A DNA stretch of 64,000 bases from Actinomycetota bacterium. GTDB taxonomy: Bacteria > Actinomycetota > Actinomycetes > S36-B12. The notes below the pieces were generated by a model that worked only from the letters and a program-made list of their open reading frames with translations, had not been told where the DNA came from and made no database searches. The position numbers were made by a program, and so were the translations under genes. Positions 1-7,636 of this stretch are shown piece by piece. The stretch is from contig VGBL01000002.1 in the NCBI GenBank assembly GCA_016870515.1, positions 1 through 64,000 of the forward strand, given 5' to 3'. The stretch's first letter is position 1. The number at the start of each line of letters is the position of its first letter.

Positions 1-393
1 GCCGAGGGGATCGGTGGACTTGAAGGCCAGGCGCATGATCTCGCCGGTGGCAATCGTGACGATGGCCAGGTAGTCCGCGCGCAGGCGGAGGGTGGGTATG
101 CCAAGTATCAGGGCCAGCGCTACGGACAGGAGCAGTGCGTAGAGAATCGCGACCCACAGGTTGGGGACGAGGGTCGGCCACGGCATCCAGTTGGGCCAGG
201 GGTCCTGCTGCCACTGGATCAGAAACACGCCGATGGCGTAGGAACCCACGGCCACGAATGCGATCTGGCCGAAGTTGAGCAGGCCGGTGTAGCCGAACTG
301 GATATTCAGGCCCATGGTCGCGAGCAGGTAAATGATCGCCGTGACGCCGATCGCCTGGGTGATGGCCTGCGTGAGGACGAATCCCATGTCCAT
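1..393 (-). CDS. livM: Branched-chain amino acid ABC transporter permease LivM (partial, 3' end outside window)
   Basis: Reading the minus strand from the ATG at 393 gives MDMGFVLTQAITQAIGVTA, then hydrophobic segments and the permease signature NIQFGYTGLLNFGQ typical of LivM. The frame is open to base 1, so only the N-terminal part (about 131 residues) is present. LivM and LivH form the membrane channel of the high-affinity branched-chain amino acid importer, together with the LivG/LivF ATPases and a binding protein, none of which lie in the window. The start is 1 nt after the livH stop and has a GGAGAGGG-type ribosome site just upstream, so the pair is one transcription unit. Substrate is inferred from family only; urea or amide importers share this fold. 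Confidence 0.9.
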   Translation of the reverse strand, partial: MDMGFVLTQAITQAIGVTAIIYLLATMGLNIQFGYTGLLNFGQIAFVAVGSYAIGVFLIQWQQDPWPNWMPWPTLVPNLWVAILYALLLSVALALILGIPTLRLRADYLAIVTIATGEIMRLAFKSTDPLG

Positions 394-394
394 G

Positions 395-1681
395 TCAGCC
401 CACCCTCTCCGGTCGACCAAGTAAGCCCTGTGGCCGTACGAGAAGCAGGAGGATCATGAGCAGGAGGGCGGCCCCCGTCTTGAGCTCCGTCGGCACGATC
501 AGGGTGCTCAGCTGGACCGTGATGCCGACGACGAACGATCCCACGATGGCGCCGCCGATCGTGCCCAGGCCGCCCAGCACGATGGCGGCGAAGAGGGTGA
601 GCAGGAGGTACTGCCCCATCGTCCAGACGACGTTTTGGGTGATGCCTAGGAAGACGCCCGCGTAGGCCGCCAGCATGGCGCCCAGGATCCACACGATTGA
701 GATAACGCGTTCGACGTTGATACCCGAGGCTGACGCGAGCGCCGGATTGTCCGAGACCGCGCGGGTCGCCTTGCCGATGCGCGAGCTCTTCAGCCAGAGG
801 ATTATGGCGACGAGGGCGATGATGGCGATGATCGACAGCACGATCGCCTTGGGCGTGATGAAGATGGGCCCGAGTTCGAGGCCGGGCTGACCGGCGAACT
901 GCTGGTAGCTCTTGGGTGCGCCCCCGAAGAGGAAGAGGATCACGTACCGCAGCATGATTGCCAGGCCGATCGACACGATCATGGCGGCGATCAGGCCCGT
1001 CTGGCGCTTGCGCAGGGGCTTCCACAGGACCTGGTTTTGGCCCCAGCCCCACAGGAGGGCGCTGAGCAGGATGGCCAGAGGGGCTGCGATCAGCAGGTCC
1101 AGGCCGAGGCTGGTATTCAGGACCAGCGCGGTGAAGGCTCCCAGGGTCAGCAGTTCGCCGTGGGCGAAGTTGGAGAGTCCCGTGGTTCCGAAGATGAGAT
1201 TGAGCCCAAGGGCGCCAAGGGCGATGATCAGGGACAGGATCACACCATCCAGGATGAGTTGCATGACGCGGTCGAGGGTGATTCCCGACCCACCGCCTCC
1301 ATCTTGGCTACCCCCGCCGTCATCGGGCATTCCCACGGGGAAGAGGACCTTCTTGTTGCCGGACAGGACGTTGACGGTGCGCTCCGTGCCGTCCTTGACG
1401 GTGGCTCCGCCTGGGATCGTGGCCTCATCGATTGTCGCGACGTACTTGCCGCTCTTGGGGACGATGATGGTCGCGATGCCATCCGCGCCGGTAGTGCCCG
1501 TTCCGGTGAAGCCATCTGGCCCCGTGACGCTAATGGTGACGCCGGCGATGGGGGCCTTGTTGGCATCCGTGACGACGGCGACGACGGCCGGGTCGGCAGC
1601 CGCAGCGACGCCCGTGAGGGCAACGGAAGCGGCCATGAGCCCCAGGAGTGCCAGGAGAAGCCGGGCGAATGCTCGGAGCAC
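395..1681 (-). CDS. livH: LivH-type ABC permease with an N-terminal secreted beta-sandwich-like domain
   Basis: Residues about 138-428 are a LivH permease: many membrane helices, the motif NLIFGTTGLSNFAHGE and the C-terminal VRPQGLLGR typical of the family. The first 137 residues are extra. They comprise a signal-peptide-like segment (residues 1-29, ending VAAAAD), a domain of about 85 residues with carboxypeptidase-regulatory or Ig-like character (KAPIAGVTISVTGPDG, then GADGIATI), and a Gly/Ser/Asp linker at 121-133. Ordinary LivH proteins are about 290 residues; this one is 428. The start is a GTG preceded by GGGAGG. The gene leads livM by 1 nt. The exported domain may contact the binding protein, which is inference. 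The fusion is in one uninterrupted frame. Confidence 0.88.
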   Translation of the reverse strand: MLRAFARLLLALLGLMAASVALTGVAAAADPAVVAVVTDANKAPIAGVTISVTGPDGFTGTGTTGADGIATIIVPKSGKYVATIDEATIPGGATVKDGTERTVNVLSGNKKVLFPVGMPDDGGGSQDGGGGSGITLDRVMQLILDGVILSLIIALGALGLNLIFGTTGLSNFAHGELLTLGAFTALVLNTSLGLDLLIAAPLAILLSALLWGWGQNQVLWKPLRKRQTGLIAAMIVSIGLAIMLRYVILFLFGGAPKSYQQFAGQPGLELGPIFITPKAIVLSIIAIIALVAIILWLKSSRIGKATRAVSDNPALASASGINVERVISIVWILGAMLAAYAGVFLGITQNVVWTMGQYLLLTLFAAIVLGGLGTIGGAIVGSFVVGITVQLSTLIVPTELKTGAALLLMILLLLVRPQGLLGRPERVG

Positions 1682-1751
1682 TCAGCCTCCCTCGACGATC
1701 GGATCCACGGGTGGGAAATCCGGGCGCACCACGGGGGTGCCATGTGCTGGG

Positions 1752-1757
1752 AGCATA
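1752..1757 (-). promoter_or_regulatory. Possible -10 element upstream of livH
   Basis: On the minus strand TATGCT lies about 70 nt upstream of the livH GTG. A TTGACT sits further upstream, but the 22-nt spacing is too long for a normal -35/-10 pair, so only the -10 is suggested. This is the main signal in the 138-nt gap between livH and the thioesterase gene. Confidence 0.3.
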
Positions 1758-1819
1758 GTGCGGGGCGGACCCCGGGGGGAGTCAACGGCCAGATCGAGAG
1801 CCGATGGTTCCCGGGTAGG

Positions 1820-2233
1820 TCAGGCCTCCTTGACGAAGCAGGTGAGCCGAGCCGAACAGATCAGCCGCCCGGCGTCGTCCACGACGCTGATGGCGCAGGT
1901 GATCAGGGTTCTGCCTACGGAGAGCGGTACGGCCGTTGCGGTCACGAATCCCTCACGTGCACTGCGATGGTGGGTGCACGACAACTCAATGCCCACGGCG
2001 TATCGACCCTCGCCGGCGTTGACGTTGGCCAAGACCGAGCCGGTGCTCTCGGCCAGGACCGCGCTCGCACCGCCGTGGAGGAGGCCGAAGGGCTGGGTAT
2101 TGCCCTCCACGGGAATCCGGGCCGAGACCCTCTCCGCCGAGACCTCCAGCCACTTTGTGCCCATACGCGGCCCGAGGCCACCTGCCTCGGAGGCCTGGAT
2201 GAGTGCCGCCAGTTCGCGCGGATCGCCGCTCAT
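1820..2233 (-). CDS. PaaI-family hotdog-fold acyl-CoA thioesterase
   Basis: This 137-residue protein has the length and pattern of small hotdog thioesterases: NTQPFGLLHGGASAVLAES carries the HGG motif and the following acidic/serine helix of the PaaI/MenI class, which hydrolyse acyl-CoA thioesters in the cytoplasm. The substrate cannot be read from sequence; aryl-CoA or dihydroxynaphthoyl-CoA are family precedents. It is transcribed divergently from polA, a pairing common in actinobacteria. The ATG at 2233 lies exactly 6 nt after a minus-strand TAGGCT, so the mRNA should be leaderless and no ribosome site is seen or needed. The gene is complete. Confidence 0.85.
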   Translation of the reverse strand: MSGDPRELAALIQASEAGGLGPRMGTKWLEVSAERVSARIPVEGNTQPFGLLHGGASAVLAESTGSVLANVNAGEGRYAVGIELSCTHHRSAREGFVTATAVPLSVGRTLITCAISVVDDAGRLICSARLTCFVKEA

Positions 2234-2239
2234 GCCCCC

Positions 2240-2249
2240 AGCCTAGGAT
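2240..2249. promoter_or_regulatory. Overlapping divergent leaderless promoters of the thioesterase gene and polA
   Basis: Sequence AGCCTAGGAT. On the plus strand TAGGAT (2244-2249) is followed by 6 nt and the polA GTG at 2256. On the minus strand TAGGCT (2245 down to 2240) is followed by 6 nt and the thioesterase ATG at 2233. The two -10 elements share the central TA, so the polymerases should exclude each other. No clear -35 is visible for either. Confidence 0.65.
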
Positions 2250-2255
2250 CGCCCC

Positions 2256-4904
2256 GTGTCAGCAGATCGACTGCTCTTGCTCGACGGGCACTCGTTGGCG
2301 TATCGGGCCTTTTACGCATTGCCGGTCGAGAACTTCGCCACGGCGGGTGGACAGCCCACAAACGCCGTCTACGGCTTCACGTCGATGCTCATCAACGCGC
2401 TCCGTGACGTGGATCCCACCCATATCGCCGTTGCCTTCGACATATCGCGCACGACCTTCCGCACGCAGGCCTATCCCGAATACAAGGCCACGCGTTCGGC
2501 GTCACCACCTGAGTTCAAAGGACAGGTCGACCTCATTCGCGACGTGCTCACGGCGATGGGCATCAGGTGGATCGAGTACGACGGCTACGAGGCCGACGAC
2601 ATCATCGCCACCCTCGCAACACGCGCCCAGGATGCCGGCATGTCCACCTCCATCATCACCGGTGACCGCGATGCCTTCCAACTGGTGACCGATGCGATCA
2701 CCGTGCTCTATCCGAAAAAGGGCGTGTCAGACCTGGCCCGCATGACCCCGGAGGCGGTTCACGACAAATACGGCCTTACGCCGCGTCAGTACCCCGACTT
2801 CGCGGCGCTGCGTGGAGATCCCAGCGACAACCTCCCGGGAATCCCCGGCGTCGGCGAGAAGACGGCAACGAGGTGGCTGCAGCAATTTGAGTCCCTGTCG
2901 GGGCTCGTCGAGCATGTCGATGAGATCGGTGGGAAGTTGGGCGACTCTCTGCGCACGGCGTTGCCACAGGTGCTGGTCAACCGACAGCTGACCGAACTCG
3001 TCCGCGATGTGCCTATCGACCTGACACTGGAGGATCTCCATCGTGAGCCCATCAATTCGGAGCCCGTGCACGAGGTCTTCGACGCCCTGCAATTTCGTGT
3101 GTTGCGCGATCGTCTCTTCGAGAGCCTGGGCACGGCATCACCAGCAGCGGCGCCGTCCGAGCCAACCGAGATCGATGACATCGATGCTGGCGACTGGCAG
3201 GCGTGGCTCACTGAGCATGCCCTGGAAGATGCCGGAGTCGCCTTCATCGGATCGTGGGGAGGTGGCACCGGCCAAATCGTCACCATCGGCATTGCGTCAC
3301 CCGACGGATCGGTCGCCGCGGCCACGCTCGCGGGCCTCGGCGCGGCCGATTCTTCCGCTCTTCGCTCCTGGCTCGCCGACACCGATCACGCCAAGGTGGT
3401 GCACGACGCCAAAGGGCCCCTCCTCGCCCTGTGGGCGCAGGGCTGGGAGCTGGGGGGGCTGCGCGATGACACGGCTCTGGCTGCCTACGTGGTCCAGCCC
3501 GGGCAGCGCAGCCCCGCGCTCGACGACCTGTGCCAGCGCTACCTCGGCCGTGCCCTCGATGCCGATGACGACGGCCAACTGGCCCTCGATGGCCCGGGGG
3601 ATGAGGCGGTTGCGCGCCGCGCGGTGGCCGTGCGCGAGGTCGACGCCGTCCTGTCCGCCGAAGTCGCGCAGCGGGGTGCCGGCCAACTCCTGGGCGACGT
3701 CGAGCTCCCCCTCCAATACGTGCTAGCGGCCATGGAGCGGGTCGGCATAGCCGTCGACACGGTCGCGCTTGCCCGGCTCTCCGAGGAGTTCGGCGAGGCG
3801 GCGCGCTCGGCAGAGAGCCAGGCTCATCGCATCGTGGGCCGCTCCTTCAACCTCGGCTCGCCCAAGCAGTTGCAGGAGGTGCTCTTCGGCGAGCGCGGGC
3901 TACCCAAGACCAAGCGCATCAAGACCGGCTACACCACCGACGCGGAGGCGCTGGAATCGCTCTTCGCGCGTACGCAGGATCCGGTGCTCGAGAGCATCCT
4001 GGAATGGCGCGACTGGAGTCGCCTGCGCCAGACCGTCGACGGGCTGCTGCCCCTCGTTGCCCCCGACGGACGCGTCCACACCACGTTCCAGCAGACGACG
4101 ACGGCGACGGGTCGTCTGTCGAGCACCGACCCCAACCTGCAGAACATCCCCATTCGCGCAGAGGCCGGTCGACGCATTCGCGGGTGCTTCGTCGTGGGGG
4201 AGGGCTTCGAAACCCTGCTCACGGCGGACTACAGCCAGATCGAGATGCGGATCATGGCCCACCTGTCTGAGGACGCCGGCCTTATCGCCGCCTTCGCCGC
4301 GGGTGAGGACCTCCACACCACAGTGGCCTCGCGCGTGTTCGGTGTTGCTCCGGGTGATGTCGATACGGAGATGCGACGGCGGATCAAGGCCATGTCATAC
4401 GGACTCGCCTACGGACTGTCGGCCTTCGGTCTATCCCAGCAACTGGGCATCGAGCCCGACGAGGCCCGGGTCTTGATGGACGACTACTTCGCTCGGTTCG
4501 GTGGTATTCGCGACTACCTCCAGGGAGTCGTGACCGATGCACGCGAGCGCGGCTTCACCGAGACGATCATGGGCAGGCGCCGCTATCTACCCGACCTCAC
4601 CAGTGACAACCGTCAACGCCGGGAGATGGCCGAGCGCATGGCGCTAAATGCGCCGATCCAGGGCTCGGCGGCCGACATCATCAAGGTGGCAATGCTGAGG
4701 GTCGCCCAAGCGTTGTCCGCGGGCGGGTTCGGATCCCGGCTGCTCCTCCAGGTACACGACGAGTTGGTCGTCGAGGTGGCCCCCGGTGAGCTCGAGGCGG
4801 TGAGCCACCTGTTGGCCTCCGGCATGTCCGGTGCCGCCCAACTCCGCGTGCCCCTCGACATCTCCCTCGGGGTCGGTCCCACGTGGGAGGCAGCCGGCCA
4901 CTAG
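2256..4904 (+). CDS. polA: DNA polymerase I
   Basis: This 882-residue family A polymerase fills gaps in excision repair and removes Okazaki primers. The N-terminal 5' nuclease starts at LLLLDGHSLAYRAFYAL and includes the YKATR segment. The C-terminal polymerase has motif A DYSQIEMRIMAHL and motif C QVHDELVVE. The central 3'-5' exonuclease-like domain (about residues 300-460) lacks the acidic metal ligands of the E. coli enzyme: the first motif reads VAFIGSWGG where D-x-E is expected. Proofreading is therefore probably lost, as known for mycobacterial Pol I. The GTG start is set by TAGGAT 6 nt upstream. Unlike in M. tuberculosis, rpsA does not follow; about 13 kb of other genes intervene. Confidence 0.97.
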   Translation: MSADRLLLLDGHSLAYRAFYALPVENFATAGGQPTNAVYGFTSMLINALRDVDPTHIAVAFDISRTTFRTQAYPEYKATRSASPPEFKGQVDLIRDVLTAMGIRWIEYDGYEADDIIATLATRAQDAGMSTSIITGDRDAFQLVTDAITVLYPKKGVSDLARMTPEAVHDKYGLTPRQYPDFAALRGDPSDNLPGIPGVGEKTATRWLQQFESLSGLVEHVDEIGGKLGDSLRTALPQVLVNRQLTELVRDVPIDLTLEDLHREPINSEPVHEVFDALQFRVLRDRLFESLGTASPAAAPSEPTEIDDIDAGDWQAWLTEHALEDAGVAFIGSWGGGTGQIVTIGIASPDGSVAAATLAGLGAADSSALRSWLADTDHAKVVHDAKGPLLALWAQGWELGGLRDDTALAAYVVQPGQRSPALDDLCQRYLGRALDADDDGQLALDGPGDEAVARRAVAVREVDAVLSAEVAQRGAGQLLGDVELPLQYVLAAMERVGIAVDTVALARLSEEFGEAARSAESQAHRIVGRSFNLGSPKQLQEVLFGERGLPKTKRIKTGYTTDAEALESLFARTQDPVLESILEWRDWSRLRQTVDGLLPLVAPDGRVHTTFQQTTTATGRLSSTDPNLQNIPIRAEAGRRIRGCFVVGEGFETLLTADYSQIEMRIMAHLSEDAGLIAAFAAGEDLHTTVASRVFGVAPGDVDTEMRRRIKAMSYGLAYGLSAFGLSQQLGIEPDEARVLMDDYFARFGGIRDYLQGVVTDARERGFTETIMGRRRYLPDLTSDNRQRREMAERMALNAPIQGSAADIIKVAMLRVAQALSAGGFGSRLLLQVHDELVVEVAPGELEAVSHLLASGMSGAAQLRVPLDISLGVGPTWEAAGH

Positions 4905-4905
4905 G

Positions 4906-4934
4906 CCTTCCGCCGAAGGGTCTGGGGGAACCCC
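4906..4934 (+). terminator. Possible weak terminator after polA
   Basis: Two short inverted repeats follow the polA stop: CCTTC-CGCC-GAAGG (4906-4919) and GGGG-GAA-CCCC (4924-4934). There is no T tract. They may slow or end polA transcription just before the next promoter, but the stems are short. Confidence 0.25.
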
Positions 4935-4942
4935 GGGCGTGG

Positions 4943-4948
4943 CAGACT
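4943..4948 (+). promoter_or_regulatory. -10 element of a leaderless mRNA for the lipoprotein hydrolase
   Basis: CAGACT (NANNNT) is followed by 6 nt and the ATG at 4955. The spacing matches the other leaderless starts in the window and selects this ATG over the longer upstream frame. Confidence 0.5.
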
Positions 4949-4954
4949 GCACCC

Positions 4955-6400
4955 ATGATTCGCCGACTTGCCCTTGCTGCCTCCGCTGGCCTGCTGCTCG
5001 CTGCGTGCTCCAGCGCCTCGGCGACGACCCCGACCCGAGACCAGTCCACCGACGTGCCGTTCAACGGCTGCGATCAGGTCGAGTGCACCGGAACGATCAA
5101 TGGCGCCGCCTACGAGATTGTCATGCCCGAGAACTGGAACGGCACCCTGCTGCTCTACTCGCATGGCTACCGTCCCGCACAGCCCTTCCCGCCGTCGTTC
5201 GATCCGGTCAATACCTCCGCCACGCCCGTGCCGGGCTGGGAGAGCGACGACAAGGCGCTCGGCAAGGCACTGCTAGCCAAGGGCTACGCGCTGGCTGGTT
5301 CGTCATACAGCACCAACGGTTGGGCGGTCGAAGATGGCGTGCGTGCCGGCCAGGAGATCTACGACTTCTTCACCGCCAACGTGGGCACGCCCAATCGCGT
5401 CTACGTCTGGGGCGATTCGCTAGGTGGCCTGATCACCCAAGAGCTGTCCGAGCAGGCCGAGTGGGTCGATGGTGCGGCACCGCTATGCGGCGTGATGGCC
5501 GGCCTGCTTCCCAACATCGGTTTGGCGCTCGACACGGTCTATGCGACCCAACAGTTGCTCAACCCCGACATGAAAATCGACAGCTATGCGACCTACGAGG
5601 AGGCGGTCCAGGCCTGGGAGGGCGCGGCATCTCGCCTGATCGAGTCAGCGCGCGACCAGGACACCGAGGCGATCGGCAAGATCTTGACCATCGCGGCAGT
5701 TGTGGACGCCCCGGAGCAGACCTACCGGTTCGACGGCTCCGACATCGTGAGCAAGGTCTCCGGCACCATCGAGGCGCTGCTTACGGCAGTGGCCTACGGC
5801 ACTGTGGGGCGCTACGAAATCGATACGAGATTCGGCGGCAACGTCGTAGGCAACGAGACCTCCGAATACGCCTCGCGCATCAGCGAGTCGGAGGCCGAGG
5901 CCATCGATGCGATCGGAGGCGAGGGGGCGGCCGCCAGGAATGCAGCCATCCTCGATGCCGGCACTCGGGTCGCCGCCGATCCCGCGGCCCAGGCCGCGGC
6001 CCTGGGGCGTGGCGGCGATCCCAGCGGGGCCGTCCTGGTGCCGACGATCACCATGCACACCAGGGCCGACCCGCTGGTGATCGCTCAAAACCAGACGTTC
6101 TTCCGCGACCGCTACAACGCGCAGGTGGCGGCCGGCAACGCCAGGGCAGAGCTCGTGCAGACATTCACCGTGGCCCCCGGCCGCTACAGCCAGGAGGCCG
6201 GTGCGCCCTACGGTGCCGGCCACTGCAACTTCACGCCCGAGTCGCGCATCGCGGTCATCGACCTTCTCGACAACTGGGTGAAGAACGGCGTCTACCCCGG
6301 CACGGCCGCAATCGAAGACGCCATGGGCCCGCTGAGCGGATACAGCGCGACCTACGCACCGGGCCCGTGGCCCAATCCGCTGGCGGTCGTTACGAAGTAG
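4955..6400 (+). CDS. Exported lipoprotein of the alpha/beta-hydrolase fold
   Basis: The 481-residue product begins with a lipoprotein signal (MIRRLALAASAGLLLAACSS, lipobox LAAC), so the mature protein should be anchored outside the membrane by its first Cys. The body has a serine-hydrolase nucleophile elbow GDSLGG, an Asp in TMHTRADPLV and a His in AGHCNF, which together form a plausible catalytic triad. An insertion between the Ser and Asp probably forms a cap domain. The substrate is unknown; esterase, tannase-like or peptidase roles are all possible. An upstream extension of the frame to 4883 overlaps polA and is rejected because the signal peptide and -10 both fit 4955. The 3' end overlaps the convergent flippase gene by 11 nt. 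Confidence 0.82.
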   Translation: MIRRLALAASAGLLLAACSSASATTPTRDQSTDVPFNGCDQVECTGTINGAAYEIVMPENWNGTLLLYSHGYRPAQPFPPSFDPVNTSATPVPGWESDDKALGKALLAKGYALAGSSYSTNGWAVEDGVRAGQEIYDFFTANVGTPNRVYVWGDSLGGLITQELSEQAEWVDGAAPLCGVMAGLLPNIGLALDTVYATQQLLNPDMKIDSYATYEEAVQAWEGAASRLIESARDQDTEAIGKILTIAAVVDAPEQTYRFDGSDIVSKVSGTIEALLTAVAYGTVGRYEIDTRFGGNVVGNETSEYASRISESEAEAIDAIGGEGAAARNAAILDAGTRVAADPAAQAAALGRGGDPSGAVLVPTITMHTRADPLVIAQNQTFFRDRYNAQVAAGNARAELVQTFTVAPGRYSQEAGAPYGAGHCNFTPESRIAVIDLLDNWVKNGVYPGTAAIEDAMGPLSGYSATYAPGPWPNPLAVVTK

Positions 6401-7625
6401 GCGAGGGCGGCCGACGCAGCGCGCGGATCTCGACGCCAGCGACGACCGCTCCGGCGACCGAGAGGGTGGCGCCGGCCAGAAGGGCACTGCTGGCGATGCC
6501 GGAGACGCTGTGTGCAATCACCAGCGTGGCGAGCATCACCAGGAGCGCTGCGGCCGCCCACACGGCGATGACGGCGCGACGATCGTCAAGCGCTAGGCGC
6601 GTGAGCAAGAGCGCTTGGGCGAGCGCGAACAGGGCCCCGATGGCCGCAAACATCCACGCGATCGGGATCAGCTCGGCGTACGCCGCGCCGCCGACGACAT
6701 TGACCACGAGCCAGGGAACGGCGGCGGTGACGCCGAGGACGACGAAGCCCATGGCGGCGACAGCGCCCACGGCCACCAGGGTGGCCCGCGCCCTGCGCTG
6801 ATCGGCGAACCTGGGAAAGAGGACGACGCCGATAAACTGGGGCAGCCAGAACGCGACTTTGGCGATGATGGCGCCCACTCCGTATTCCCCGGCCTGGTAG
6901 GGAGTCAGCAGTGCTCGGGCGAGCAGCACGTCGACGTTGGTCAGGACGAAGAGGGCGAGCAGCGCATGCGTGGCATGGGCCGTCTCGCCGAAGAAACCCG
7001 ATACGCGCACAGGATGGGCGCGCGCGAGGGGAGCGATGCACCAGCGTCCGATGAGCGCCCCGACCGCTGTCCCGATAGTGAGCCCGACCATGGTTCCAAG
7101 CACCGACTGACTGGCGATCGCCCCGACCACACCGCCGGCACCGCGTCCGAGGCCCACGGCCAGGTATACGGCGGCCAGCCGTCGATAGGACTCGCGACCC
7201 TGGGCGACGCCGTACTGGGACCCCGCCCATGTCAACGGAATGAGTGTGAGCGCTACGAGGAGCAGGGGCAGCCAGCCCTGGAGACGCAGGAGCCACATGA
7301 GCAGCGGACTGATGACGAGTGTCGCGGCAGCAGCGGCCGCACCGCCGATGAGGCCGTCGCGCAGTATGTCGCGTGAGGCACCCTCGCGGTCGGCGCTGTC
7401 GATGTGCACGAGACGCCGAGCCGCCACGGCCTGGATCCCGAGCGCCAGCACGCTGCCGATGAGAATGACACCCAAAAGCGCCGCGAAAACGCCGAACTGC
7501 TCGGGTCCGAGGGCTCGCGCGGCGACAACGCTGACGATGTAGGCGAGGACCTGGCCGACGCCGAGTGCCGCTGCCACTATGAAGGTGTGCGACAGGATGG
7601 CGCGGCGTCCGGTCACGCGTGCCAC
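6390..7625 (-). CDS. Polysaccharide flippase-like membrane protein (Wzx/MOP superfamily)
   Basis: A 411-residue protein with about 12-14 predicted membrane helices and the N-terminal pattern ARALGPEQFGVFAALLGVI typical of oligosaccharide flippases. Such proteins move lipid-linked sugars across the membrane. The gene starts the envelope-glycan block, supporting a role in exporting a glycan precursor; the substrate is unknown. GTG at 7625 gives the longest product. An alternative is the GTG at 7616, which lies 7 nt after a minus-strand TATCGT and would be close to leaderless. Only 11 bp separate this start from the divergent ATG at 7637. Confidence 0.8.
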   Translation of the reverse strand: MARVTGRRAILSHTFIVAAALGVGQVLAYIVSVVAARALGPEQFGVFAALLGVILIGSVLALGIQAVAARRLVHIDSADREGASRDILRDGLIGGAAAAAATLVISPLLMWLLRLQGWLPLLLVALTLIPLTWAGSQYGVAQGRESYRRLAAVYLAVGLGRGAGGVVGAIASQSVLGTMVGLTIGTAVGALIGRWCIAPLARAHPVRVSGFFGETAHATHALLALFVLTNVDVLLARALLTPYQAGEYGVGAIIAKVAFWLPQFIGVVLFPRFADQRRARATLVAVGAVAAMGFVVLGVTAAVPWLVVNVVGGAAYAELIPIAWMFAAIGALFALAQALLLTRLALDDRRAVIAVWAAAALLVMLATLVIAHSVSGIASSALLAGATLSVAGAVVAGVEIRALRRPPSPTS

Positions 7626-7636
7626 GATAACCGCCC

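Noticed and set aside
912-2246. Plus-strand ORFs of 444 and 456 codons across livH and the thioesterase gene
   Set aside because: Antisense shadows in high-GC DNA; no domain pattern, rich in Arg/Pro/Ser, while the minus strand encodes clear proteins.
4831-6801. 656-codon plus-strand ORF in another frame over the lipoprotein hydrolase
   Set aside because: The competing frame has a signal peptide, lipobox and catalytic motifs; this one is Arg-rich and crosses into the convergent flippase gene.
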